Of a stretch of 64,000 nt of DNA, positions 1 to 12,639 are shown piece after piece (position 1 is the first letter of the stretch; every line of letters starts with the position of its first letter). Where the stretch lies: NCBI GenBank assembly GCA_037783415.1, contig JAZGTN010000027.1, positions 3,558,001 to 3,622,000 of the forward strand, given 5' to 3'. Origin of the DNA: Leptasterias polaris. Taxonomy: Eukaryota; Echinodermata; Asteroidea; Forcipulatida; Asteriidae. The notes under the pieces are model-generated. The model had not been told where the DNA came from, ran no database searches, and saw nothing but the letters and a program-made list of their open reading frames with translations. The position numbers and the translations under genes are program-made.

Positions 1-879
1 TTTGACTGATTAACTTAGTGTTTTTAGGTTACATTTTGATTGACAGTATATTAAGAAATATATTAAAATGTAGTCATTGTAGAGTACCTTATAATCATGA
101 GGACACATTGCAGTATATTATTAAACTTATATAGAAAATCCAAAGTATTATCACAGCATTATTAATTTCTCAGTAGACAACTAAAATTAGTTTTTGTTAC
201 GTTGTTTGCTAATGAAATAAATACTTTTCACATTGTTGTGGTGTGTTGTGTAACAATCTGTTATCTCAGTTTATGTCATTTTGTGTATAAATGGTGTTAA
301 TTTCTGGACCTACAGCTTTTTGAGAAAATAGAATTAGCTGTTTCAAACTGCTTACCAACCAACAGAAACTATGTTGTACGTACAAACAGGTGAAGGTAAC
401 AAAAGGGAAAAACGAGGGATTGAATCAATATTCATGAATACAGACGACTGTTAAAGTTAATAATAGACCGCACAAACACACTCTTCTACAATAGTGGCCA
501 ACGTCGAGTGTGAATGCCGATCAAAACGCACCCAATTGTGTAAATAGATTTTGTAAATCTGGGAGGACTAAGAGGGACTTCCCCTTTCTCCCATGTTTGT
601 TTGTTTGCTTGAAAGGCGACCTCACTCATCCATGTTGGCTATTGTTTCATATCCGGCGGTGATGCTAGCGCTAGAGGTGTGTTGTCTCGTTTACATTCAG
701 TCAACATCAGGGGACGCAGACACATTAAATACGAAAGCTTTAAAGGGACGTTGAGAGAGAAAGAAAATTGAAGTAATAATTATGACTTATATTTCATAAC
801 TGAGACTTATGAGCACAAGTTATGGTTATGACATTTGCTGAATCATAATTATACTTATGAGATATGTTCGTCATGCTAT
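1..879. other. no gene seen; AT-rich intergenic
   Basis: I see no convincing exon, RNA gene or bounded repeat here. Short AT-rich inverted stretches occur around 775-870. Confidence 0.5.
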
Positions 880-1389
880 TGTAAGCTGGTAATGGTTTTA
901 CCCCAGGCACTTCCCCAATCTCACAAGCACCCATCCTAATTAATCCAATGCTCACCCAGACACCAGTGTCCAGACTGGCTGTCTGGGACTTGACACATTT
1001 ATGACCTTAATGCCCACCTAGTTTGTTCCCACAACTTTAGTATAAAAATGCCCTTATGTCCCATCTTTAGTTTATTCTTCTCTGTTCTGGACTGATAGAC
1101 AGACCCAAATTAGTTTACCCAAATTAAGTCCAATGCGAACAGGGCTTTATAGACAGAAGACCCTCCTGGTTAGCCCAGTGCAAAATCTCGCACTGTGGCC
1201 CGATCCAGTTTTCTTCTATCTTTTCTTGCTTCTTCTCGTCTGATACACATCTTTGTAAAGCCATACAGTGGTAATAAATCATCTTCTGTATTCAAGCCCA
1301 AAGATAAGAGTTTATCGGAGTTTCATTTATATGCTTTACCGGTCAGCCCACAATTCTAGATATTAGTGACACACATTTTAAGTGTTACA
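880..1389 (+). mobile_element. solo LTR (510 bp)
   Basis: The segment begins TGTAAGCTGG and ends GTTACA, so it has the TG...CA ends and short inverted TGTAA/TTACA termini of an LTR. It is flanked by the 4-bp direct repeat CTAT at 876-879 and 1390-1393. A TATA box (TATAAAAA, 1041-1048) and a downstream AATAAA (1273-1278) fit an LTR promoter and polyadenylation signal and set the plus orientation. No internal retrotransposon region or second LTR adjoins it, which suggests LTR-LTR recombination. A 4-bp target duplication is usual for Ty3/Gypsy-type integration. The other two LTR elements in the window also begin TGTAA. Confidence 0.68.
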
Positions 1390-1393
1390 CTAT

Positions 1394-2006
1394 TGCTAAC
1401 TCATTATGATCAGCAAAGTTACGGGTCGACTCGTACGAAATATAATAACAATTAAGTTAATTCTTTTATTCTTATCAATGTCGTAAACTTTATACATTAA
1501 AGAGAATACTGCTAAGTAATACTACTAGGCCTATTCTCAAACCTTTACATTTATTGGGTTTTCCCTAGAATGATAGATATATTCACGGTTCCTTCATAAT
1601 TATACAAAATGTATCCATAGCGTCAAAGAATAAGGGATTATACCAAAATACGAAGAAAATAAAGCCAAACTCATTTAAAGGAACAAACCACTCATCAATT
1701 ATCATTTTGCTTTTTTGGCCGATTTTCACCATCCTGGTTTCGCATTTGTTTTTCTCCATTTATAACCTATTTTCAGCGTCCCGATCTTTGCCTTAAATTA
1801 AAAAGCTCTATCCCGTTGCACGGTGACACTTTGCACCCCCCGACCCCCCCGCATACACACACGTGCCTTCTATAAAAACCACAGAGAAATGAAAACAGTA
1901 TGATAAAAATCCCAGATGTGTCTGTCCTGAACAACTCTGTGACCAGACGAAGTTGAACAAGTACACACTCAAGATTGCACCTCCCGACTGAACTTTCGAC
2001 ACGATA
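1394..2006. other. no gene seen
   Basis: AT-rich sequence with one TAGGCCTA palindrome (1526-1533). It lies just upstream of the signal-peptide exon and could hold its promoter, but no clear core promoter element stands out. Confidence 0.4.
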
Positions 2007-2067
2007 ATGGGAGCAGTTGTTACTGTTATAGCAGCCGTAGCTTGGGTGGCGTGTCTTCTTCTGTGTC
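2007..2067 (+). CDS. putative first exon encoding a signal peptide
   Basis: An ATG at 2007 opens 20 codons: Met-Gly, then a hydrophobic run (VVTVIAAVAWVACLLLC) typical of a secretory signal peptide. The frame runs into a strong splice donor, C|GTGAGTATT, at 2068. The exon ends in phase 1, the phase most common after signal-peptide exons in animals. I found no matching downstream exon in the next several kilobases, so the mature protein is unknown. It could be the start of a secreted or membrane gene with a long first intron, an orphan exon, or chance. The exon structure is seen; the secretory role is inferred from hydrophobicity. Confidence 0.45.
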
Positions 2068-5065
2068 GTGAGTATTAAGTATACTTGAAGAGTGGACAGA
2101 CAATGCTTAAAATAACGGTCTTCAATTTATAATCGAGGTCACTTTCATGTCACTTTTGTTGCAAAACTGCAAGCAAAGAAATTATGCGGAGTCTTAATTA
2201 TTTTAAAGATTTTAGTATTTTCAATGTTTTATTGATCACTTATCGGGGTAACCCGTTCACATATGGCTCAAAGAATAACAAGTGCTACAAGGTAAACCAT
2301 CAATTAAAAGGAGCAATTTTAACATGTATTCAAATTATTTATACACACCTGAACTTAAAATAAAAAACAGCAATCTACATCAACCAAACAGTAGGCATAA
2401 CCGGGAAGGGTGGGGGGGGGGGGGGGGGGGCACGTTCCCCCGCTTGAGATTAAAAATTACCAGTATGACATGTAAATATCGTCACGCGTACCACGAAGTG
2501 ACCTATCTTGTTCACAGCCCCCAAAATCATGTTTGGAGAAAATCGCGATTGAAGTTGCACTATTTTTCAAACTGCTGCTTCAGGGTATACTTAACAAGTT
2601 TGTTTCATTTTTTTAAGACACAAATAAAGCTGAATACTTTATTCGTGCATAGGCCTAACTGTCAGAGTGTTTTCATTCTTGCAACTATTTTAATTAGTAA
2701 TACAGTCCTAAACACAAACGTCACTTCGTGAAAATGAAAGCGAGAATTGCCCACAGCGCGCGCGTTGTGTACAAACACATTGCATATAGATAGTTCCCAG
2801 TAGACGCCATCTTTACGGGCAAATCGCGATGGGGGGGCGATGGGACAGTGCATTTACCAAACTATTTCTTGCAAACCCCCTTTCTGCAAAAATAGTTTCG
2901 TCCATATGTAGTCTGTCTCTGGCACACTGGAGGTCGCCCTTTTACTGTTTTCTTTTTCTATTATTAGCGTGAGTATTTACCAGCACGTCGTCAACTTATC
3001 ATACAACAGGGTGCGGGTCATCATTTGTCCATGGGTATTTTTGAAAGACATCAAGATGTCTTTACAACAGCACTTGTCCCATTTTGTGAGCACAATATCA
3101 GATATGATATTACTGTCGGCTGACCGAATGCAGAAATATTTTATATCTGGATATTGTTTGTTATTTGTCCCGTTTGAACCCCAGTTGTTATTTTATTGGG
3201 GTAAAATGAGCCAATTTGTCAACAACTTAATATCAACAACCTATCACGGTAGGGGTAAAATGGGATTGGGACGCATTATTTTAATTGTTTGAAACAAAAC
3301 TGTAAACAGATTTGTTTTTAAAATGCTCAAAGGTGTAAATTATTGTTGAATAATATAATTTTGTTTAAAAACAGGTTTTTTAAAACCTAGTTTTCACACT
3401 ATAAAAACTCCTGACAGTTATATTGTAGTAGTAATGGTCATGCAATTTTTGTCATTTGCCCCAATTTGACCCACATTCATTTCCAATATCCCACTTAAAT
3501 ATTTCTTTCACCCGTCATTACAGTGCATGCATCCCATCGTGACTCAAGGGGGGGGGGGGGGGGGTGGCAGGAAAAGTAAAGTTTTAGTATCTAAAAACCC
3601 TTGAAATTTCATTAAAATGTTACAATCTAACCTTCAGTAGTAGAAAGCCCACATGACAGATTAGGGTTAAATTAAATTTTTATTATCTAAAAACTAACTA
3701 TCTGTCCCATCTTACCCCAGTATTTAAACAAAGAACGTGGCAAATGTTCAAAATTATGGTTTACGGGCCGGGGGAATTCCATGTCAACTCAACACTCGCA
3801 CATGGATTGTAAGTTGGAACAATATTTGGTGTTGACTTACAAAAAAATATAACTTTCCGGAGCTTGTGGTTAGTCTTTGATATATAAAGAAAAATCTCAA
3901 AACTTATAAAAGTATACATGGAGAACCTAAAAACAAAATTTTCATTGTTTTAAAGGTCTTTAAATGGTCTCCATTTCCTAAAATTAAACCAAAGTCAAAG
4001 CATGAAGCACAAAGAAAACCTTAATGCTTAAAATTTTACATTTTTAAATGGTTTTGATATACAAAGCAACATTGTAATTATTGTGATGGATTCTTTAAAA
4101 GTTTCAGGTGTTTTTCTTTTCCTGATGTCTATGAGAAAACGCATTGTCAGTGAATGCTCCTACAGAATTTGTAATAACAACAAAAATAAAACAATAAAAC
4201 TATACTTTAAAAGAATGCAAACAAATAAATCAGTCAGTGAGTGAAAAGTTAAGTTCAGTTCAGTTTATTTTTTCAGAGTATCTGTATCATATAGACAATC
4301 AGAATGGGAAATTAAAAGGTGTAGATAATTTAGACATGACATGGCACCAACAGAAAAGTCAATGCAAGACCAGAAGACTTTGCATAACAAAAACAAAACA
4401 AAACTTGACAAGGAAGGACAAAAGGAGACAAGGACAAGGCAAGAACAAAGCACAACACAAGTCGACAATAATAAAAGCATGTAATAAAACTATCTCATCA
4501 TGGAAAAACATCCCCTTCAAAGGGACAACACATTCTGCAAAATTACTTCAGGGATGATATTATACAGTAATTCTTTACAGTACCTCACTTTTAACAACCT
4601 GACAAATCTCAATGCAACACATGAAATCAAGTCTTATAAAATAATGTCCCTTTGATACAAATATCATACTTAGTGGAGGTGTAACCCCCCAAAAATGGAT
4701 CACTTGAATAAAGTAAATCAAACTTAACACTGGGGAAACAAATAAGAAACCACTAAAAACAACAGTGCCAAAGTAAGTCATAGATTAAAATCAAAATGGC
4801 TTAAAACCTGTGTAAATGAAACACAAAGAAATACAATTAATCAAAATACAGTTTTCAATCACATTTAAGAAGAAAAACATAGTCTTAAAAAATCGAATCC
4901 AAACAAGTTCATAACAAAAGATATTTCCAAATCAGATTTCCAAAAATACAACTTTAGGAATGAAAATCCAAAGAAAGTAATGAGTATTAGGCCTATGATT
5001 GTCAAAATAAATAACAATACAAAGTTTAAGCTTACCGAGTATGAATTTATTGACGCAGGCAAGAC
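2068..5065. other. no gene seen; poly(dG) tracts
   Basis: Open frames here are short, low-complexity and without recognisable domains. Poly(dG) tracts lie at 2412-2430 and 3548-3564. TAGGCCTA palindromes lie at 2650-2657 and 4988-4995. Confidence 0.5.
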
Positions 5066-5426
5066 TTAAAGGGTCTGTATACCTTTGGTAATGACTCTGA
5101 AAATTAATGGCAATAAAAACTTACTTGGTAAGAAGTACAGCAGCTTTGGGTAGTATAATGAATTTTGTGAAACTTTTAACTTCGAAATACTACGGTTATG
5201 GAAAAATATGTCACTTTTCATTACCCAACATTTGAATCTGATAAGCGTAATTGCCATAACACCTGTGTGTGGAAAATATTCGCTCCGGATTTTTGGTAAT
5301 ATCTCAAAAATGCGACCACCCTTTGAAGTGAAATTTTCACAGGTAAATTTTATTGTATAATACCTACATTTATAGGATTAACACAATCAGTAGGCTCCAA
5401 TTACCAAACGTATACAGCACCTTTAA
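5066..5426. mobile_element. miniature inverted-repeat element, TTAAAGG family
   Basis: This ~361-bp element begins TTAAAGGGTCTGTATACC and ends GTATACAGCACCTTTAA. The ~26-bp terminal inverted repeats match at most positions and include TTTGGTAA/TTACCAAA. There is no coding capacity. Copies with the same terminal pattern occur at 10129-10375, 10372-10727 and 13671-13981, so this is a dispersed non-autonomous DNA-transposon family. Confidence 0.75.
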
Positions 5427-5889
5427 AACATGAAGAACCCAGAACACAATTTAAGAAATAGGTGATGGTGGAATAACACATGTGGAGTATTTTCATTACG
5501 CTGCCAGGCTGCTATCTGAAGTAAACTATGTACAGGGGTGACTAACCACACAATACAAGGAGCAAGAGGGTTGTTTAGTACAAAATATTCTGAAGAATTT
5601 AACTTCTACCAGGGTGCTATAAGAGCTTAAGGTGGAAATATAAACAGTGGAAGAAGGGTAATTAACTCCATCATAAACAGTGGGTCTTTCTACAGAACAA
5701 TAGTCTTTCTACACCTGTCACAGAGGATTTAAATTTTTTTGAATCATGACAATTTCAATTGTTACTAATGTAAAATTTACCAAGAAATAAACCATGAGGG
5801 AAACTGAATTGGCAAATTTAATTCCCTTTTGGGGTAATTAAAAAAAATTACTCACATGGGGTTCTAACATTTGACCTCTGGATTAATTA
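5427..5889. other. no gene seen
   Basis: Unique AT-rich sequence between the miniature element and the THAP exon. On the minus strand it would lie downstream of that exon. Confidence 0.4.
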
Positions 5890-6061
5890 TCATGATGTTG
5901 ACACTATACCAGCTTTGAGTCTCGTTGTCTGACCTGTTCTATCAAAGCATGACTCTTCAAAATGATCAGAGCAGATAATTCTTTTCTTTGATGGGCTCCA
6001 ATTGTCCCGCTTCATGCTGATCCCCCATTTCTTTAAGATACTAGGTTGACTGATTGGAAAG
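5890..6061 (-). CDS. THAP-type zinc-finger exon (partial gene)
   Basis: On the minus strand, a good acceptor (pyrimidine-rich tract then CAG at 6064-6062) precedes 56 open codons ending in TGA at 5892-5890. The peptide reads as the second half of a THAP DNA-binding domain: FP start, KKW, RDNWSPSK, then ICSDHF, which supplies the C and H of the C2CH zinc site, then an LKAGIVST segment. THAP domains usually end AVPTxF; here the Pro is Ser and a stop replaces the final aromatic, so the exon looks truncated or decayed. The exon with the first two zinc cysteines was not found upstream. THAP domains occur in host regulators and in P-element-type transposases, and this fragment does not distinguish them. 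Confidence 0.68.
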
Positions 6062-7408
6062 CTGAAACAAATGGAAAGAAACCGTTTAAACATGTTTTTC
6101 TTTATTTTTTTCTATTTTTGTTCAATTAACAATATAAGAACAAGAGTAAATAATATTTAGAATCAGCTGTAAGTTATGATAGTCTACATTAGTCTAGCAC
6201 CATATGTCACTGTAAAATGGCTAATGAAAAAGCATCATCTCCAACCTGCATGTTGTATGCCATGCCAAAGGAAATGCACACAATCATATACTAAACACAA
6301 CTATCAGTTCAGTTAAGTATGGGTTCTAAAAGCTACAAAGGGATAGAGAAGAAATGGACAAGCTTGCAGTGATTTACCTAACCCCACTCTTGTGGCAAAT
6401 TTGGAGTCGTCGGCCTCAAAAGTGGGGCTATGATTTACCGTAAACTAAAATTCTTAGTTGGTTGGTCATCTGCTGTGATCTGTGATGCCAAATGTAGCTA
6501 GAACAAAACCCCAACCTTTCTCTCTAAAGAAATACTAACTTTGCAACATTTTCTGATATAGTTTATGGATATATCAAACCAAACAAAGGGGGGAATGTGT
6601 AGTCAAGTGAATGTGCACACAAATCCATGGATGTTTGTCATTTTGCCAACGATATGACCAACCAATGCCAAATGTGTGCAACTGCAAAGTGCAAGCCCAA
6701 GTCAAGACAGTGTTGGTTGTTAATTCAGATAAAAATAGTTTATAGATACTTACGGATACTTACGGAACCTCGGGCTCTGAAGTTGTGCCCCCCTTGAATT
6801 TGAAGTACGTGTCACACCAGTTTTTATTCATAAAATCATATGATTATCATTATGAATCATATTTTTCTTTTGACTTTAATTCATAATTGTCACAAATGTT
6901 TGTAAATATCGTTTCATAACAACCTTCTTCATACCTGGAAATTGTGCGGTGTTTATTTATGAAAAACGAAAATGCAATTCAGGGCCAGGCGACATTCTCG
7001 CCGTAAAAAGTACAAAGACATGACTACAAGTACAATCATGTATGTACATGTACCAATCAATGTATGTACACAATACACACGTTTTATATCCTTCGACGTG
7101 AAAGATACACTACAAACACTGCTTACAAGTACAAACAAATTACATCGTTTTAAAACCTGTTTATTCCACTTAATTTCCAAATTAAAAAATAAAACCATAA
7201 ATGCTTACACATAAAATGTATTTCCACATCCTCGCTGGCATTGTTGAAGTCAAGAACGATGATCAAAAGGAGACAAGAAGACAGGACAGTATACTCATTT
7301 TTATTCATCAGCCGTTTGTTGACAATAGTTACCGGATCGGACCGACCGATGATGTGCGTAGTAATTAAGATGGCGGCCCGATCGATGCGGCGCCTTCATC
7401 GCACGAAC
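6062..7408. other. no gene established
   Basis: A donor-like tandem on the minus strand (CCGTAAGTATCCGTAAGTATC, near 6755-6770) could end an exon, but no supporting frame was found. 7330-7408 is CpG-rich and contains AAGATGGCGGCC, a YY1-like motif. Confidence 0.35.
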
Positions 7409-7854
7409 TATGGAGGTCGAAAAGTGGACATCTGCTTTCCAGCTTTCCAATAATGAAAAAATGGATTGAACGTTTTATTCTGGAGCATTTTTCTACTTTT
7501 CTGCTTTTTGTCCCCCCTGAAAAGCAGATTGAACATTTTCGTAGTAACCATTTTTCTACTTTTTTTACTTTTCAGTTCGATGAAAGCAGGTTTTACTTAT
7601 TCGGCTACACCACGGTCAAAAAGTGGACATTTGTCTTTTGGGTTTCCTAGAAGCAGAAAAGCAGGTTGAACGTTTTAGATAAATCCATTTTTCTACTTTT
7701 CTGCTAGCCAGAAAGCAGATCGGACGTTTTGCCACACAGTGGCACAAAAGCGGACATCTGCTTTACTGGTTTCCAACAACCCGAAAAGCCGATCGTACGT
7801 TTTGGACCATTTCACTTTTCTGCTTTCATGCTTCCCGGAAAGTGGATAGAACGT
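7409..7854 (+). repeat. 446-bp dispersed repeat, left inverted copy
   Basis: The block starts TATGGAGGTCGAAAAGTGG and consists of degenerate alternating modules: AAAAGCAGATTGAACGTTTT-like segments and TTTTTCTACTTTTCTGCTT-like segments, about five of each. The same sequence recurs in reverse complement at 23028-23476 with scattered substitutions and small indels. The two copies face each other across 15.2 kb with TATGGAGG outermost at both ends. Open frames here are by-products of the repeat. See the 16-kb finding. Confidence 0.85.
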
Positions 7855-9145
7855 TTTGTTTAACACACCAACACATAAAATACATTACTTGTAATGTCCT
7901 CCCCTGTTTTACGAATGCACGACTCCACGGCCAATGCGTGTCACTGACACGTACGGACGTGTCAAAGGCACATACAAAAATTGTTTTTTTGTCAATTAAT
8001 CCTCAAAGGTAGTCGGAAGGTCGATTATGTTTTACAATTATTATTATAGCTTTATGGTATTTAGGAATAATTATAAACTCTTTGATATTCAAACATTAAG
8101 TCCAAACACAAAACATTTAGAAACTTAGTGGGAACCGTTGGTAAACTGCTTTATAATCAATAATGTTTCTTCATGTTTCGACATTTTTCGACCAATATTT
8201 TGAGTAATTTTTTTATCAAAATGGTGACCCCCCCCCCCCCCCCCCAGTAAAGAAAAAATATAAATACAAAAAAATGTTGCGACGCAAATGACGGTCGGTC
8301 GGACGATGACAAACAAACATGGTGGACTTGTTGATGTCAATTATCTACTGGTTGACGTTTTTTTACACGGCTTTTCTACATTTGATTTTCGGGGGGGGGG
8401 GGGCCTTCGGCCTTATGCTCACTGATTTGAAAAGTAAGTACAACCTTGAGACACTTATTGTCATCAGAAATATTGTCAATGTCGATAGTAGTATTTTGAG
8501 GTCGTCAAAGTTCTTGCTATTTCATTAAGCAGCCTGTCTGGATCCATGTGTATTTTGACTGCTGCTCCAGCGAACGAAACTTGCTCTGTCCGTAAAAGTC
8601 CAAAAACAAATCCCTGGCAAAACATGAGTGAGTTGTCGTTTCGTTAAAACGGAACACATAATTTGCCGCTATAGTTATTTTAGATTTCTTTCATATTGTG
8701 CTATGATTTTGTTGAAACGTAGAGAATGAGAATGACTGTAATCATTCAAACTCACATTGCTAGCGAACTGCAACCCCCACCCCCCACCCCCCCCCCCCCA
8801 CCACCAAAAAGCAAAGCTTGGCGGCTTCACTGAAGATATGTATTTTTTGTAACTTTGTTTGTTGGCGGCCGGCGGCCGTGCTGAACTGGGCGCTTCGTCT
8901 CTATAGCCGCCCGAACTAGTTTTAGTGGACGCGGGCCGGCTTTGTTGGAGCCGACATAGTTGTTCAGTTAAATTGTTTCCGAAGCTTGTTTATTCAAATT
9001 GATACATTTTTTATTAATTTTTTTCGGGGGGGGGGATGAGGTGAGCGAGGTGGGCAATGAACCCATAAGACTTGTTTTATTTTGACAACGGGTGTCATTC
9101 TTCCTATGAACCATCGACTGAGTAGGACACATATTTGCCATCATC
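7855..9145. other. no gene seen; homopolymer tracts; CpG-rich segment before the RING gene
   Basis: Contains poly(dC) at 8228-8245, poly(dG) at 8391-8403 and C-rich sequence at 8770-8805. 8860-8965 is GC- and CpG-rich (GGCGGCCGGCGGCCG) and lies a few hundred bases before the first plus-strand coding exon, so it may be that gene's promoter region. That is inferred from composition only. Confidence 0.35.
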
Positions 9146-9219
9146 ATGGATAGTGAAGATGATTTTGTTACTGATTCCATAAACCATCATTGGTACAGGG
9201 GCTCAATGAAGGGGGTCGT

Positions 9220-12200
9220 ATGCTAAAGTTAAAATCTTCACAAATGAAAAGTGTAACCCTCGGGAAAATTTTCAAAATTGTCCCCGAAACCATCGTTCTG
9301 TATGGGTCAGATGATTCGGTTGTAGTACCCGACGAAAGAGGGGGATTCCCCTCTCTGGATAGTTTTCTCACCTGGAAGATCACGGGCGATGACATGCCGG
9401 CGACTACGGACAAGATGAGTAACCCGTTTTACTTAGCAAGCATCACCGGTGCGACAGCGGGAGATCGTGAAGGGCCTTCAAAACGCCGCCGTGGCCAGCA
9501 TAAATCACGGATAGGCCATGACTCGATGGCAAGATCCTCATCAACTACCCAATACCCAGGTATGTATAGAAATGTAGTTATAATGTTACATAGCTTTATT
9601 CAACGTGTCAATCGCCACTCTTTTGACACTTTCAATGGCAAATGACAAATAAAAAATATCATTTTTACCCTATTTCCCTGCAACTTGTTAATTTGCTGTC
9701 ATTGTCAATGTATGACCGTTGGCACCTGCCCCACTGATTGCGTGATCTAATGATGGGTTTTGATTATGACTAAGTATGGTCCCTTCTTTTCCCAAAACTT
9801 TTTAGTTCTTATTTTGATTTGATTTGTGCATTTAATTTCCAAAATTGATTGCAATTTGTCAAGTATTTATCTTTCATAACTTTCACTCAATGACAATAAT
9901 ATTTTGAGCCATCCAGTAATTGGTGTATTTATGTCATTATTTTGTTGTGGACAAAAATAAAATAAAATAAAATTCCTTCAAAATAAAATGTAAACTATCT
10001 GATGTTCCATTTGAGACCGTTTTTTAGTCTCCTTTTCTCTATATTGAAAAACATGTCTATGTTAAGCTTACCACTCCTTTCCTCATCATAACCAAGTGGT
10101 CCCATTGGGATTCGTTTGTAACTTTAACTTAAAGGCCCTGTACACTATTGGTAAGATCGAAATGAGTAAAACAATAGTTTTTATCTCGCGCGATAATAAA
10201 CTCGATGTTTGAAAAACAGAAAACACATAAGGTCTCTTTTCAATATTTTCTCGTGACCTCGATGACCAATTGAGCTCAAACTTTCACAGGTTTGTTTGTT
10301 CATGTATAAATGTTGAATCACACAAAATGTGGACACTGATTTTGAGCTGTTACCAAAAGTATACAATGCCTTTAAAGGCACTGAACACATTTTGTAATTG
10401 TCAAAGACCAGTTTTCTCACTTGGTGTATCCCAACATATGCATAAAATAACAAGCCTGGTCATTGAAGTTGCGAGAAAATGATGAAAGAAAAAACACCCT
10501 TGTTGTACAAATTAGTGTGCTTTCAGATAGGAATAAAAGGCTTCTGGACAGAAGTCTTTTATTATTTTAGTGAGAAATTACCTCTTTCTCAAAACCTACG
10601 TTACTTCAGAGGGAGCCGTTTCTCACAATGTTTTATACTATCAACAGCTCTCCGTTGCTCGTTACCAAGTAAATTTTTATGCTAATATATATTTTGAGTA
10701 ATTACCAAACGTGTACAGTGCCTTTAAGTGTAAGTATTCCCTTGTGGTGTATACGTGATACATGCATTTGTCTCTGGGACATGTTTAAACGTTAGAGCAA
10801 AATATGTATAATTATATAAGCCTAATGATAACATTGTGTTAGGAAAGCCTTGACAATTACCCCCTTTTTGATAACTAAACAAAACAAAATGAAAACAAAA
10901 TGGTATTGCTTCATCTTGAGCAAACAAACAGTTTGAACTAATTGCAGATGTTATGTAACAACATTAAGATTTTAACATATACCCCGGCATTGGGCCGAGA
11001 GGAGTAAGTGTGGTTCAACTACTCAAAAAACAAGCTGCAAACAAATATCTGCCATTTGCTGTTTGAGTGTGTTGTCATTATTTCATTTTAGAGTTTCAAA
11101 CAGTTTAGGACATTGCTATAGTCAGACCAGCAGAACAAAATTGCTTAGTCTGATCCTCACCAATATAGTTTCATTATGGTTTTGTATAGGTTCCTCAGCG
11201 TCGACATCTGTGACTGGTACTGAGGGTCTACCAGCACCACGTGGTACATTTACGAAAAACTTCACTATCTGCCAAGTAAACTCGAAGGGTTATCCTCAGT
11301 GAGAGTAAATCTACTACCCTCATATTAGATGACAATGCCACGACCAGTGTCATAAAAAGGCTGCTGATAGCAGAGTCTGAACACTTCAAAGCATCAAAGA
11401 GTGAAGGGGCAATCACTTTGCTTGACTCTAAAGGTTTAGAAATAGAGAAGACAACTGCTACGAAAGGTTTGTATAACAGTTAATCTCTTATCTTAGGCTG
11501 CACGTTAATCAGAGGTCACATGTTCGAATCTCATTCTAGTTAAATTTTCTTTTTCACTCTAAAATTAGAATTGAAAATTAATATCCACAATTTGTAAATC
11601 TGTCGTTTTATTCATTCCAAATTGTATTAGCCGATAGGCTATAAAGTTTCACAAGATGATGTTTGTGTATACAATCATCAGTGTCCTGAAAATTATTATT
11701 AATTTAAAAAGGTGTAGAAGAGGCAAAGTAGTCTTAAGGATTTTTTGTGAAATGATAGATACAGATAAATAGACTATATGCAAGTATTTTGGGTATCCAC
11801 ATGTTTGGCCTGTTAACAAGTTTTAAAACTTGCCAAACTTGCACTGTTTATTTTTAATCCTCAGAAATATTGTTGTATTAATTGATTTGTATGAATCCAA
11901 TTTTGTTTCGTTATCATGCATGTCACATAAATTAGCCGGTATGGAGAGGTTATCAAATCATCCAAAAGCATTTTTATAATCTTTCTGAAATTGATGAATG
12001 AGTTGAATTATTGCTAACAACCTGAAGGCATTTTTTACTAGAGATCTGCAACGTTCCCATTTCATATGTTGCACTGGCATCATATGTAGTATGGAAATTA
12101 TTTTAAACATTAAATAGTATTCATAGATCCTTAACGTGATTTTGTTTGTCATTCACACAGGACGAGCATATTGGGGAACAAACAGAAAGATAAAGGCTGT

Positions 12201-12639
12201 AAAGACTAATGACTGGGTGAACCTCAAGAGAAAGAAACTAAACCTTCCAACAGTCCAGTTATCTTCTTCATCCTCAGATGAGTCTGTAACAGCACAGCAA
12301 GACTGTCAAGCACACACAAGTCTTGAAACTTTGTCCAACAAAATTTCAAAGGTTGAAGAACTTGTGTTAGAGTTGTCGAGATCAAAATCTATCAAGAATG
12401 ATCTTGCAACACTATTTAAGTGCAAAATATGTTTTGACACGAGTACCCCACCAATTTTTGTGACAAGATGCTGTTTGAATGTTGCAGGCTGTTCGAAATG
12501 CATCACCAAATGTTCTGACGACCAGGCTTGTTTGTTGTGTAGAGCCTTACCAGAGGATTATCCCATGGGTTTGTTTGTTGAAATGCCTCCAATTCGAGGG
12601 GTGTTTCAACTTGCTGGTATAGAGCTACCAAGTGTTTAA
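9220..12639 (+). CDS. three-exon gene with C-terminal RING-like zinc finger; frame break in exon 2
   Basis: Exons: 9220-9559, 11190-11466 and 12161-12639, all joined in phase 1 at GT-AG borders (CCCAG|GTATGT; tatag|GT; AAAG|GTTTGT; cacag|GA). Exon 1 encodes a ubiquitin-like-sized segment (KIFKIVPETIVLYGSDD...). Exon 2 contains FTKNFTICQV and later ITLLDSKGLEIE. Exon 3 has a Ser-rich linker, a short coiled stretch, then a RING-like cysteine array at about 12418-12545: CKIC, CC, GCSKC, C, CLLC. Exon 2 reads from its acceptor to TGA at 11300-11302, while its 3' part is open in another frame that joins exon 3 correctly. That implies a 1-nt shift near 11285-11300, from decay or an assembly error. 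The product would be about 360 residues. RING proteins are usually ubiquitin ligases; that role is inferred only. An upstream ATG at 9146 is in another frame. Confidence 0.72.
10129..10375. mobile_element. miniature element, TTAAAGG family (in intron 1 of RING gene)
   Basis: A ~247-bp element opening TTAAAGGCCCTGTACACTA and closing GTATACAATGCCTTTAA. It lies in the first intron of the RING-like gene and abuts the next copy, sharing the TTTAAAGG junction. Confidence 0.75.
10372..10727. mobile_element. miniature element, TTAAAGG family (abutting second copy)
   Basis: A ~356-bp copy from TTAAAGGCACTGAACAC to ACGTGTACAGTGCCTTTAA. Its interior shares segments with the copy at 13671-13981 (ACACCCTTGT..., CAACAGCTCTCC...), showing a defined subfamily. 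Confidence 0.78.

Noticed and set aside
2282..2731. 149-codon plus-strand ORF through a poly(dG) tract
   Set aside because: The frame depends on the length of the G-run and has no recognisable protein features.
7453..7669. Overlapping plus-strand ORFs in the 446-bp repeat
   Set aside because: Low-complexity T-rich translation; the inverted copy does not preserve the frames.
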